From: JAPLVS01 sp043809265
GTDB taxonomy: Archaea; Iainarchaeota; Iainarchaeia; Iainarchaeales; DTGL01
Assembly (NCBI GenBank): GCA_043809265.1
Contig: JAZDDY010000034.1
Span: forward strand, 1 to 12,334
Reading direction: 5' to 3'
DNA: 12,334 bases
The position numbers and the translations under genes are program-made. Shown here in pieces: positions 1 to 7,155 of the stretch; position 1 is the first letter of the stretch; every line of letters starts with the position of its first letter. The notes below the pieces were generated by a model. The model worked only from the letters and a program-made list of their open reading frames with translations, was not told where the DNA came from and did not search any database.

Positions 1-1209
1 AAAACAGTGAAAAGCCTTGCTGAAAACAGCAAGGATTTCATTGTGAAAGCGACTGTCACAAAAGCACATGCCGGGCGTGAGGAAAAAACAATAAAATATT
101 TCAATTCTCTGGGCGTGAAAAACTTGGGGTTTACGATAGTCGGCGCTTTGGGCCTCGGGACTGAATGCCCGGAGGCAACAAGCTTTGAAGAACAGGCAAA
201 ACTTTCGCGTTCCATGCTGAAAATGAAGGAATTGTGCGATATTTCAAGGGTTAATGCAAGGCTGGCCCTGGAGATGTATTTTGGCGCGGCAAAAACCACC
301 TATTGCGAGGTCGGGCGCATTTTCAATGTCGGCGTCGACGGGGTTGTGGCATCATGCAGCGGCTTTTCGGATGCGACAGACTTCCAAATTCATAAGGGGC
401 TTGAAGGGCTTTTGATAGGCGGTTTCAATAAAAAAACAAAAACATTCGAAATCGACGAAGCAAAGGTGGCACAGCTTAGGGGATTGCACAAAAAGGCAAA
501 ATGCGGCGATTGCGATTTCAAGCTTTGCTGGGGCGGCTGCCCGCTTAGGAACCTCAGGGACAATGGTTCGGCATCCGAGCCCAGCCTGGACCTTTGCAGG
601 GAAAGTAAAATGGAAACCGTCGCTTATATGAAATATCTTGCAGAAAGGGATGCAATAAAACTGAAACCTAGGCTTGAGGAAAAAAAAGGGAAGCTTGTTT
701 TGTCCGCACAGTTCAGCGAACTGCCTTTATCTGAAAAAAATGCGGCGAACCTCGGAAATTATTTCATTGTATTTGATCCCGCAAATGACGACTTGGACAG
801 GCGATTCGAGGAAATTGTTTCGCTTTCGGAAAAAAACACGAAAGGCCTTGGGCTCTTCCTGCTTTCCCCGAGCACAACAGAACGGCTTGACGTGAACCGC
901 TCCATCCTGTTCAAGGACTTCCTTTATTCGCTGGAAAAAAAACAGGTTTTGTTCAGGGTCACAAAGCCGGTGAAAATCAGCGATATCAACTCCCGCACTG
1001 AGAAAGAATTCTGCGGGCATTTTTCCATTCCAAAAAGCTGCCTTGAGTGCATTGAGCTTTTCAGGGTAAAAAACGGCCGAACTGAGTTCTGCGATGGCCG
1101 GAAGGGGCCTAAAATTTCCGAAGTATTTGACCGCGATGAGCTGTATCTGGCCTTTTCTGAAGGCCGCATTAAGGAGGATGGGCCCTGCCGAAAAAAAGGG
1201 CAAACATAG
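1..1209 (+). CDS. Radical SAM/SPASM enzyme, C-terminal part (5' end outside window)
   Basis: The frame is open from base 1. A GTG at base 7 could be read as a start, but the protein there begins inside a radical SAM barrel and lacks the N-terminal CX3CX2C site, so the gene almost certainly starts upstream. Numbering from that GTG, the segment DFIVKATVT is a typical late barrel strand. A full SPASM cysteine set follows: C100, C117, then C166-X2-C169-X4-C174-X3-C178, and C197. Such domains bind two auxiliary [4Fe-4S] clusters and are common in enzymes that modify peptides or proteins. About 200 further residues follow, unusual for SPASM proteins, with another cysteine group (C336, C345, C348, C362, C394) in the last 65 residues. 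The downstream neighbour on the same strand, 53 bases away, is a membrane-anchored Cys-rich protein, a possible partner. The substrate is unknown. Confidence 0.85.
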   Translation, partial: KTVKSLAENSKDFIVKATVTKAHAGREEKTIKYFNSLGVKNLGFTIVGALGLGTECPEATSFEEQAKLSRSMLKMKELCDISRVNARLALEMYFGAAKTTYCEVGRIFNVGVDGVVASCSGFSDATDFQIHKGLEGLLIGGFNKKTKTFEIDEAKVAQLRGLHKKAKCGDCDFKLCWGGCPLRNLRDNGSASEPSLDLCRESKMETVAYMKYLAERDAIKLKPRLEEKKGKLVLSAQFSELPLSEKNAANLGNYFIVFDPANDDLDRRFEEIVSLSEKNTKGLGLFLLSPSTTERLDVNRSILFKDFLYSLEKKQVLFRVTKPVKISDINSRTEKEFCGHFSIPKSCLECIELFRVKNGRTEFCDGRKGPKISEVFDRDELYLAFSEGRIKEDGPCRKKGQT

Positions 1210-1262
1210 CCAATAAAAAAGAAAGCCCAATCATATATTGCCGGAATTGCTGGTGTCTGGAA

Positions 1263-2252
1263 ATGCGGAAAAAAACGGTTTTAGTTGTGGCAGTTGCCGG
1301 GATCCTGTTGGCCGTATCTGCTTTTTACTTTTTTTCCGGGGAAAAATCTTTGTTTGCAACCAGCGAGGGAGAGGAGCTGAAACAAGCCGTAAGCTTTGCA
1401 AAAAATTACTATGAAAGCCAGTTGGACCTTTCCCGGCCTTCGTTTTCCGGAGGCGGTTCGCCCTATGACTGGCATAATTATGCAATGGTCGTGGACCTTG
1501 TGGATTTGCGCGTGAAGGAAAAACAGGCAGCCCCTGATTTCTACCTGTCAATTGACAAGGAGGTGGAGGCGGCATTCGACAGGCAATGCGGCGGAAAGGG
1601 GCCGGAAGAATGCACTCCGCGCTTGGCATTATTGCCCTATTGCATGTCAAAATGGCAGATTACCGAGAATACGCCGGGGTCTGCCTTGGAGCTTGAGGCG
1701 GAATTGTCAAAAAACAGGGCGTTTGCGGATTCGCTGGAATTCTGGGGCAGCCATTTTGAAAATAGCGGGCTGGCTGAAAATGAGCTGGAGGATTTTGCAT
1801 ACTATCTTTTGGCAAAAAAATTGTGCGGCTCGATCGGCGGGGACGAGGCTGAAAAATTGATTGAAAAGGTGTTACAGGTAAAAATCGAGTCTGCGGCAGC
1901 CAAGGAAAAGATCAGTTCAATGAAAAACAAGGCTTCGGCTTTCAAGATACTGCTTGGCAGGGATTTCATCTCGCCCGGAGGGGAAACCGCCTCAAAGTGG
2001 GATTCTGATATTAATGCAAATTTATGCAGCCTGCCGAGCGTGAAAGAAACTGCAGCCACTTTTGACCTTTGCGCCCTGCATGACTATTTCAAGGTGAAAA
2101 GCTTCTGCCAAGCAGGCCCGCTGTTCGGCTCAAAAGCCGAACTGAAAATCACGGCAACGCTGTTAAGGAAACAGCCGTCTCTCAAGGAGGCAACCTGCCA
2201 AATCGGGCTGTATCTTGGGGCTAAATCTTTCCTTGAAAATAATGCAAGTTGA
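1263..2252 (+). CDS. Membrane-anchored, Cys-containing exported protein of unknown function
   Basis: I do not recognise this 329-residue protein. It starts MRKK followed by a hydrophobic stretch at about residues 5-25, which fits an N-terminal anchor or uncleaved signal with the remaining ~300 residues outside the cell. The outer part is mostly polar and predicted helical, with no obvious catalytic motif. It has eight cysteines, an even number that would suit disulfides in an exported domain. The ATG at 1263 is supported by a weak Shine-Dalgarno-like GGTG at 1252-1255 and by the hydrophobic segment starting right after it. It lies 53 bases behind a radical SAM/SPASM gene on the same strand and is probably cotranscribed. 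The same pairing of an anchored Cys-rich protein with a radical SAM gene recurs at 9726-11299. Confidence 0.8.
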   Translation: MRKKTVLVVAVAGILLAVSAFYFFSGEKSLFATSEGEELKQAVSFAKNYYESQLDLSRPSFSGGGSPYDWHNYAMVVDLVDLRVKEKQAAPDFYLSIDKEVEAAFDRQCGGKGPEECTPRLALLPYCMSKWQITENTPGSALELEAELSKNRAFADSLEFWGSHFENSGLAENELEDFAYYLLAKKLCGSIGGDEAEKLIEKVLQVKIESAAAKEKISSMKNKASAFKILLGRDFISPGGETASKWDSDINANLCSLPSVKETAATFDLCALHDYFKVKSFCQAGPLFGSKAELKITATLLRKQPSLKEATCQIGLYLGAKSFLENNAS

Positions 2253-2322
2253 CCTTTGGAAGCGCTTTTTGCCGGAAGCCCAGTCAACCACTGCTTTAGC
2301 CGGGAACGCACAGGAAAAGCCG

Positions 2323-3237
2323 CTATGTAATCGGTTTAATGCCCCCTAAACCGAACCTGTTTATGTCGTTCGCAAAAAACCCGTCGCAAAAGTGGACGCA
2401 CTTGCACTTATCGCACATTGGCGGCTTGGTTTTGACGCGGTAAGCCGGCAGGTCTTTTGTGGCGGTCCTTGACGGCTTTGGCGGCTGGCAGTACTTGCCA
2501 AGGTCCGGGGGCTTGGATTTATTGCGTATCCTTTCCCTGTCGGTTTCGCCGAACACGCAAAAAGGGATTTCCAAAAAATACAGGTTGACGCCTGCCTTCA
2601 GCGAATGCGCATAAGCGCGCTTCACGTACTGCCCAAGTTCCTTGAAGGGAACATAATGGGATAAGTCGTCCTCTTCCATGATGCAGGGAATCGAAAAATA
2701 AAAATCAGTTATTCCCAAGCCGCGCACGAAGTCGATTAATCCAGCAAGGCTGTCCTTGTTTTGATTTACTATCAGGCAACTTATTTGGATGTGCACGTTT
2801 TTGGATTTTTCCATCACGCCCTTGATTCCTTTTATGGTTTCATTGAAACTGCCCTTTGCCTGGGTGACAGAATCGTGGATTGCTGCGGTCGGCCCGTATA
2901 TCGGGATCCTGAGGCTGTCAAGGCCTGCTTCAACCAATTCGCCAAGGAAAGCTTCGTCCGCCAGCCTCCTGCCGTGAGTTGCCAGCCTTACCTCTGTGAA
3001 GCCTGTTTCTTTAATGTATTTTACCAAATAGGCGATTTCACCGTATTCTATGGGGTCTGAACCTGAAATCGATATTTTTTCAATGCCCCTGCTTCGCAAG
3101 TCAGCCAAGTTCTTTTGCACAAGGCCTTCCTGGCGCTTCAATTCCTCATCCGATATTTTTTTGTGGCCGCCGCAAAAAACACAGCAGTTTGCGCAGGAAG
3201 GGCTAAGGATAATCCCACCCAAGTCTTTTGGCAGCAT
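2323..3237 (-). CDS. Radical SAM enzyme, HxsC-like, single auxiliary cluster
   Basis: A 304-residue radical SAM protein. The SAM-cluster motif is C15-X3-C19-X2-C22, with an extra C18 inside it. The usual GGEP strand is changed to SGSDP. The barrel is followed by a likely four-Cys auxiliary cluster site: C227 in IPFCVFG, then C275-X2-C278-X5-C284 in CDKCKCVHFCDGFF. The end, CDGFF...GGIKPI, resembles what I recall of HxsC, a maturase of the His-Xaa-Ser system, but the match is from memory, so I give no symbol. The enzyme is cytosolic; its reaction and substrate are unknown. The ATG at 3237 has no Shine-Dalgarno, but a TATA-like box lies about 27 bases upstream, suggesting a leaderless transcript. 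It follows the glycosyltransferase on the same strand after 114 bases of structured spacer and converges on the gene at 1263-2252. Confidence 0.88.
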   Translation of the reverse strand: MLPKDLGGIILSPSCANCCVFCGGHKKISDEELKRQEGLVQKNLADLRSRGIEKISISGSDPIEYGEIAYLVKYIKETGFTEVRLATHGRRLADEAFLGELVEAGLDSLRIPIYGPTAAIHDSVTQAKGSFNETIKGIKGVMEKSKNVHIQISCLIVNQNKDSLAGLIDFVRGLGITDFYFSIPCIMEEDDLSHYVPFKELGQYVKRAYAHSLKAGVNLYFLEIPFCVFGETDRERIRNKSKPPDLGKYCQPPKPSRTATKDLPAYRVKTKPPMCDKCKCVHFCDGFFANDINRFGLGGIKPIT

Positions 3238-3259
3238 AGTATCAGATAGGCGGGTTAAT

Positions 3260-3269
3260 GCTTAAAAAA
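3260..3269 (-). promoter_or_regulatory. Candidate TATA box for the HxsC-like gene
   Basis: On the minus strand this reads TTTTTTAAGC. It is centred about 27 bases from the ATG at 3237, the distance expected of an archaeal TATA box when transcription starts at the start codon. No Shine-Dalgarno is visible, which agrees. The T-run directly follows a GC-rich palindrome, so it could also help terminate the upstream glycosyltransferase transcript. A very similar minus-strand sequence (TTTTTTAAAC) precedes the HxsB-like gene. Confidence 0.35.
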
Positions 3270-3273
3270 CAGG

Positions 3274-3342
3274 GGTGCCTGGCACAGAGGTCGGGCCGTT
3301 GGGCGAAGGCAAGCTTGCTTTAAGTTGCCGTCTGTGCCTGGG
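3274..3342. repeat. Structured spacer with nested palindromes, TGCCTGG type
   Basis: This spacer holds an 11-base palindrome GTGCCTGGCAC (3275-3285), a perfect 10-base palindrome GCAAGCTTGC (3309-3318), and an outer inverted repeat, 3278-3288 against 3331-3341, with 10 of 11 positions pairing. On the minus strand the palindrome is followed by CCCTGTTTTTT. The words GGTGCCTGG and CTGTGCCTGGG occur here (3274, 3332) and again in the same order beyond the other end of the glycosyltransferase gene (4708, 4724). It resembles repetitive extragenic palindromes. It might equally be a terminator or an operator. Confidence 0.45.
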
Positions 3343-3351
3343 TCTTGTTGC

Positions 3352-4617
3352 CTAGTCAAGGCTTTGGTTTTTCAGGGCGGTTATCCAAGAATCCTGCCCG
3401 GCGGCTGCCGAACCGTTTTTTTCTGTTGGCGATTTTCCCTCGCATTCCCCGGCTGTTTCAAGGAACAATTCGGCGAATTTTTCCACGAATTTTTTCCCGT
3501 CCAGAAGGCCTTGTGTTTTTTTCGCGTTTTGGCCGATTTTTTCAGATTCTCCGGCGTGTTCCAGCACCCATTTAAGTTTTTTTGCATAGGCTCCGGTGTC
3601 TTTTGGGTTCACGACCAAAATGCTTTCGCAGTCTTTAAATTGCCTGAAAAAAGGCTTTTTGCTTGTTTCCTCGCTTATGACGGTGCATTTGCCAAGGTAA
3701 AGCGCTTCTATTGCGGCCAAGGGCGTGTGGGCTTTTACCGGAAAGCCGACTTCTGTTGCAACCAGGGCAGCCAGCGAATTATAAACCGAAGGCAGCTCCC
3801 AGGGCGGCTGGTATCCTAAAACAATTGTTTTTTGCCCAATCCCTTTTTCGGCTGCCTGCCTGCGGATTGCTTCCCTTTCCCGGTCATCTTCCGGAATGGC
3901 AAGCAGCAAAAAATCCTTGTTTTTTATTTCTGCCAGGGCCTCAAAAAGTTCTCCGATGCCTTTGTGGGCTGTCTTGCCGAACAGCCCGATAATCGGCTTT
4001 CCTTTTGGCAGGCCGTTCTTTTCAAGGAACGCCTTTGTTTTTTCTTTTGAAATGCTTTTCAGGTTCAATCCAAAGTCGGATTGCAGGGCAATTTTTTTCT
4101 TATCCAGCCCAAGCCTTTTGAAGTCAATTGTTTCTTCGGCCGACATGACGATTTTGTCGGCATTTTGCAGCAGTTTGGCAGCCAGTGGCTCGAAAGCATT
4201 GCCTGGGCGCAGGAAGGCAAGGTCGCTGCCTGCATGCATCAGGACAAGCGGTTTCCCTGTCATGGTTTTGGCTAAAAAGCCGGCGACCCCGTATGGGATG
4301 AAATACTTGGAGTAAATCAGTTCAATGCTGTTTTTTTCAATTACGTCGACAGCCAGGCTGGCGAGAGCGCAGGTTTTGGAATTCAGCGAGGCCGCCGGCT
4401 CTGCTTCGTGCAAAAAAACATTTTTTGGCTGCAAATCCGCAAGCAGGCCTTCATCCATGCCGTGTAAATAATTTTTTTCCTTTTCGGTAGGGTCAGTCAC
4501 TACGTGCACTTCATGCCCTGATTCGCCCAAAGCCCTTGCAAACCAATAATTTGCAGCGGCTGTTCCCCCTTTATGCGGGGGGTATTTGCCTATAAGGCAG
4601 ATTTTTAATTTTCTCAT
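3352..4617 (-). CDS. GT-B fold glycosyltransferase, family GT4-like
   Basis: A 421-residue cytosolic glycosyltransferase that should move a sugar from a nucleotide-sugar donor to a lipid- or protein-linked glycan. The N-terminal Rossmann half begins with KICLIGKYPPHKGGTAAANY, where the glycine-rich loop is typical of GT4 acceptor domains. The second half begins near residue 207 (KPIIGLFG). A later PLAAIEALYLGKCTVISEE segment (about residues 299-317) matches the donor-binding glutamate region, with E304 in the place of the second Glu of EX7E; the spacing from E289 is longer than the usual motif. The C-terminal ~25 residues are low-complexity. The ATG at 4617 is directly before the first Rossmann strand. 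The exact sugar and acceptor cannot be told. The gene is flanked on both sides by TGCCTGG-type palindromes, which could mean it was inserted as a unit. Confidence 0.88.
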   Translation of the reverse strand: MRKLKICLIGKYPPHKGGTAAANYWFARALGESGHEVHVVTDPTEKEKNYLHGMDEGLLADLQPKNVFLHEAEPAASLNSKTCALASLAVDVIEKNSIELIYSKYFIPYGVAGFLAKTMTGKPLVLMHAGSDLAFLRPGNAFEPLAAKLLQNADKIVMSAEETIDFKRLGLDKKKIALQSDFGLNLKSISKEKTKAFLEKNGLPKGKPIIGLFGKTAHKGIGELFEALAEIKNKDFLLLAIPEDDREREAIRRQAAEKGIGQKTIVLGYQPPWELPSVYNSLAALVATEVGFPVKAHTPLAAIEALYLGKCTVISEETSKKPFFRQFKDCESILVVNPKDTGAYAKKLKWVLEHAGESEKIGQNAKKTQGLLDGKKFVEKFAELFLETAGECEGKSPTEKNGSAAAGQDSWITALKNQSLD

Positions 4618-4639
4618 GTTTTTGCCAAGTTTTGCTTAA

Positions 4640-4737
4640 ACAGGCACTTGCCTGTGCTTTGCCTATAGTTTATGCTTGATAGAAATAAATAATACGTTTG
4701 CCTGCCAGGTGCCTGGAAAAATACTGTGCCTGGGGCA
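4640..4737. repeat. Cluster of TGCCTGG-type palindromes in the divergent spacer
   Basis: The 262-base spacer 4618-4879 separates two divergent genes. It holds ACAGGCACTTGCCTGT (4640-4655, 7-base perfect arms), CCAGGTGCCTGG (4705-4716) and TGCCTGGGGCA (4727-4737). The first touches a minus-strand TATA-like TTTAAGC (4634-4640) about 20 bases before the glycosyltransferase ATG, a position where an operator would block transcription. An AT-rich stretch at 4682-4695 could be a promoter element for the plus strand. I see no convincing gene in the rest of the spacer (4738-4879). Confidence 0.4.
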
Positions 4738-4879
4738 TGGAAGGCGCGCTCAAACCATCAAAAAGCCATAAAAAAGTTCCTGGATTAAAGTCTTTGTCAA
4801 CACGGCCATTTTGGCAATGTAATCTGGCTTGTGTGAGAAAGGCGGGCAATGCGTTTTTGCCGCTTCAACCGGTGCAACA

Positions 4880-5966
4880 ATGTTCAGGCCTGAATCTTTC
4901 CACTTCCAATGGCATATCACGGAAAAATGCAACCTTAAATGCAGGCACTGCTATTCCGACCCTGAATTTTTAAAAAAAGAGCTTTCGACCGATGAATTGC
5001 TTGCCTTGTTCGGCCAATACCTTGAAATGATCGGGCACTGGGGCCTGGCAAGGAAAAATGCAAGGGTTTCAATCAGCGGCGGCGAGCCGTTGGAAAGGAA
5101 AGGCTTGTTTGAGTTGCTGGGAAAAAATGAGCGAAAACCGCAACAGGACAAGGTATTCGCTTATGACAAACGGCACTTTGGTTGACGAGGGAATCGCGGT
5201 AAGGCTCAAGGAATCCGGCCTGGAAAGCGTGCAGGTAAGCCTTGAGGGGACAAGGGAAATAAACGATTCAATCCGCGGCAAAGGCAGTTTTGACAAGGCA
5301 TTGAAAGGGATAAAGGAATTGCAAAAACAGGGCGCCCAGGTAACTGTTTCAATGACTGTTTCAAAAGCCAATCTTTCTGAAGTGCCAAAAATGATTGATT
5401 TTTGCAGGATGGAAAAAATAGGGCTTTTGGGCCTCAGAAGGCTTGTGCCGCTAGGCAGGGGAAAAGAGCTCAGGGTGCAAATGCTTGAACCCGAAGAGGT
5501 AAAGAGATTGTACAATTACGTTTTCAGGTATAATCTCGGGGCAAATGGGAAAACGCCTTTCCCGTCGGTCACTTTGGGGTGCGAGGACGGCCTGCTTGCG
5601 CAAAACATGCATTATGTGCCGCAGGGCTGTTCAGCCGCATTCCTTTCCATGACAATCCTCCCGAACGGCGACGTTTACCCGTGCAGGAGGCTGCCTATTA
5701 AGGCCGGGAATGTGCTGGAAAAAAGCCTTTTGGAAATCTATAACAATTCCGGGCAGCTGGAAGAATTGCGCAAAGCAGGCAATGCAAGCAAGTTGTGCAG
5801 GGAGTGCCCTTTCTGGATCGAATGCCGGGGAGGCTCAAAATGCGCCAGTTACGGCTGTTCCGGGGATGCCTTTGCGCCTGACCCGCAATGCTGGCGCTTG
5901 TTTGAAAAACTGCCGCATGCATCAGAAAAATTTGAAACAGCCAAAACAACAGGGGCAAAAACATGA
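4880..5966 (+). CDS. Radical SAM/SPASM peptide-maturase-like enzyme with a +1 frameshift
   Basis: Two overlapping frames together give one enzyme of about 361 residues. The first (from ATG 4880, preceded by GGTG at 4871-4874) carries C17-X3-C21-X2-C24 and SISGGEP (66-70) and would stop at 5185. The second continues with SLMTNGTLV and runs to 5966. They join at the A6 run 5122-5127; one A fewer restores a continuous protein, LLGK-MSENRN. The C-terminal half has a SPASM domain: GCSAAF, LPNGDVYPCRR, then CRECPFWIECRGG and DPQCW, closely like PqqE/MftC/AlbA-type peptide maturases and heme-pathway relatives. The GGC usual after the second Cys pair is GGS. Since the following gene overlaps by ATGA and both halves are well conserved, I favour a sequence error or recoding over a dead gene. 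Substrate unknown. Confidence 0.8.
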
Positions 5967-6196
5967 AAGAAAGCACAGAAAAAAAGGATTTTGTGGTAAT
6001 ATACCGGGCCAAAGAGCACTATGAAGTGCTCGGCTTTGTGAGGGCCGGTTCCATAGGCGAGGCAAAGGAAATGGCCCCAAAGATCTTTGATTATGAAGCC
6101 GATTATTACGAAGTGCGCCACGCAATGATTTTTGAAATTTCAAAAGGAGAGGAAATCCTTTTCGGAATGAGCCGGCCTGAAAAGAAGCCGCGTTAA
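5963..6196 (+). CDS. Small 77-residue protein coupled to the SPASM enzyme
   Basis: I do not recognise this family. The ATG overlaps the TGA of the radical SAM/SPASM gene as ATGA, so translation is likely coupled; AGGGGC just upstream may serve as ribosome binding site. The protein is soluble, has no cysteine, no membrane segment and no leader-like Gly-Gly. It reads as a compact alpha/beta domain: a strand (FVVIYRA), then YEVLGFVRAGSIGEAKEMA, which looks like a strand followed by a helix, then ADYYEVRHAMIFEIS. The tail is basic (RPEKKPR). Coupling to a maturase suggests a partner, a recognition subunit or, less likely, the substrate itself. Its end overlaps the end of the convergent gene by four bases (TTAA). 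Confidence 0.75.
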   Translation: MKESTEKKDFVVIYRAKEHYEVLGFVRAGSIGEAKEMAPKIFDYEADYYEVRHAMIFEISKGEEILFGMSRPEKKPR

Positions 6197-7125
6197 GGGA
6201 TTGGCACGAGTTCCTGGAAGCCCCTCTTCTCAACATATTCCCTGAAAATGCCCTCGCAGGAATTGGAATACTTGCAGCCCCTGCATTGCGGGCCTTTCAC
6301 CCTTCCGTGCAATGCGCGGTTTTTTTCCACTTCCAGGTCCTGGAATTCAGGGCCGATGTGCTGTTCCTCAAGCTTTCCCTGTGAAGCGGTTTCGCTGACA
6401 AAATCCCAGCAGCCGTACAGGTAACATAAAGGCACGTACCTGAACCAGCAGTGCAGTATTCCGTGCTTCTTGCCGACTTCAATTGTCTTTGGCGCCACGC
6501 CGATTAGTTCCTCGAGCATTGGAACCATTTCCTCAAAATTAGTCCAGGCATTCCCCTTCGGGTGCGGGAAAATGAACTCCATGGCATTCGCCCCAAGGCT
6601 TGCCGAGAGCTCCGCTATTTCCGGCAAAAATTTTATGTTCGGCTTGGTGATTGTGGTGTTGGTGCAGATATAAACCTTGCCTGGCAAGGAACGCACATTT
6701 TTCATTCCCTGGATTGCCTGCCCGAAAGCGCCCTGCACGCCTGAAAGGTAATCGTGGATTTCAGCATTCGGGCCATTGATGGAAAAGACAATGGAGTTGA
6801 GGCCGGCTTCAAGCAGGCTTTTCGCGAAATCCCTGTTTGAAAGCATCCTGCCGTTTGTGGTGATGCTTATGGTTTTGAACCCGAGGGTTCCGGCGTATTT
6901 TACCAATTCCTGCAGGTCTTTGCGGATTGTGGGCTCGCCGCCCAAGAAATCCACATAATCCGAGCCGCGCTTTTTTGCAAGGCCGAGCTGCTTTTTTGCC
7001 TCTGCTGTGCCCATCGACGGCAAGTCCCTTTTGTCGCCGCAATAGCAGAACCTGCAGTTGTTGTTGCACTTGTAGCCCAAAAGAAGGGCTGTTTTTTTGA
7101 CCGGCATTCTTGTCAGAACAATCAT
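6193..7125 (-). CDS. Radical SAM enzyme with one C-terminal auxiliary cluster (paralogue of the gene at 9726-10682)
   Basis: A 310-residue radical SAM protein. The SAM-cluster site is C20-NNN-C24-RF-C27, followed by LGGEPTIR (61-68) and ITTNGRML. A probable four-Cys auxiliary site is formed by C234 (VPLCYLYG) and C281-X2-C284-X5-C290 in GPQCRGCKYSNSCEG, followed by a YVEKRGFQELVP ending. This end is shared with the gene at 9726-10682, as are HDYL, GAF-QA-QG-KN and TNGRML, so the two are paralogues with probably related substrates. A second ATG at 7107 could be the true start; both precede the barrel. It is the last gene of the five-gene minus-strand array, 30 bases after the prepilin peptidase. 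A minus-strand ATTAAAC near 7135-7143 could be an internal promoter. The reaction is unknown. Confidence 0.88.
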   Translation of the reverse strand: MIVLTRMPVKKTALLLGYKCNNNCRFCYCGDKRDLPSMGTAEAKKQLGLAKKRGSDYVDFLGGEPTIRKDLQELVKYAGTLGFKTISITTNGRMLSNRDFAKSLLEAGLNSIVFSINGPNAEIHDYLSGVQGAFGQAIQGMKNVRSLPGKVYICTNTTITKPNIKFLPEIAELSASLGANAMEFIFPHPKGNAWTNFEEMVPMLEELIGVAPKTIEVGKKHGILHCWFRYVPLCYLYGCWDFVSETASQGKLEEQHIGPEFQDLEVEKNRALHGRVKGPQCRGCKYSNSCEGIFREYVEKRGFQELVPIP

Positions 7126-7155
7126 TTGCAGGAAAGGTTTAATATTGTGATTTTT

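Noticed and set aside
727..1230. A 167-codon minus-strand open frame.
   Set aside because: It is antisense to the SPASM enzyme and its composition looks like a mirror of the coding strand.
2253..2322. Terminator in the 70-base gap between convergent genes.
   Set aside because: There is a short T-run (GCGCTTTTTGCC) but no clear hairpin plus T-tract; too weak to annotate.
2761..3060. Plus-strand open frames opposite the HxsC-like gene.
   Set aside because: They are antisense to a gene with full radical SAM and auxiliary-cluster motifs, and start without any promoter or ribosome site.
4698..4973. Plus-strand open frame before the frameshifted radical SAM gene, with a segment PFWQCNLACVRK that recalls a radical SAM cluster motif.
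   Set aside because: The third cysteine is missing, there is no other conserved motif, and the frame runs into the start of the real gene in another frame. It might be a relic, but the likeness is too short to call.
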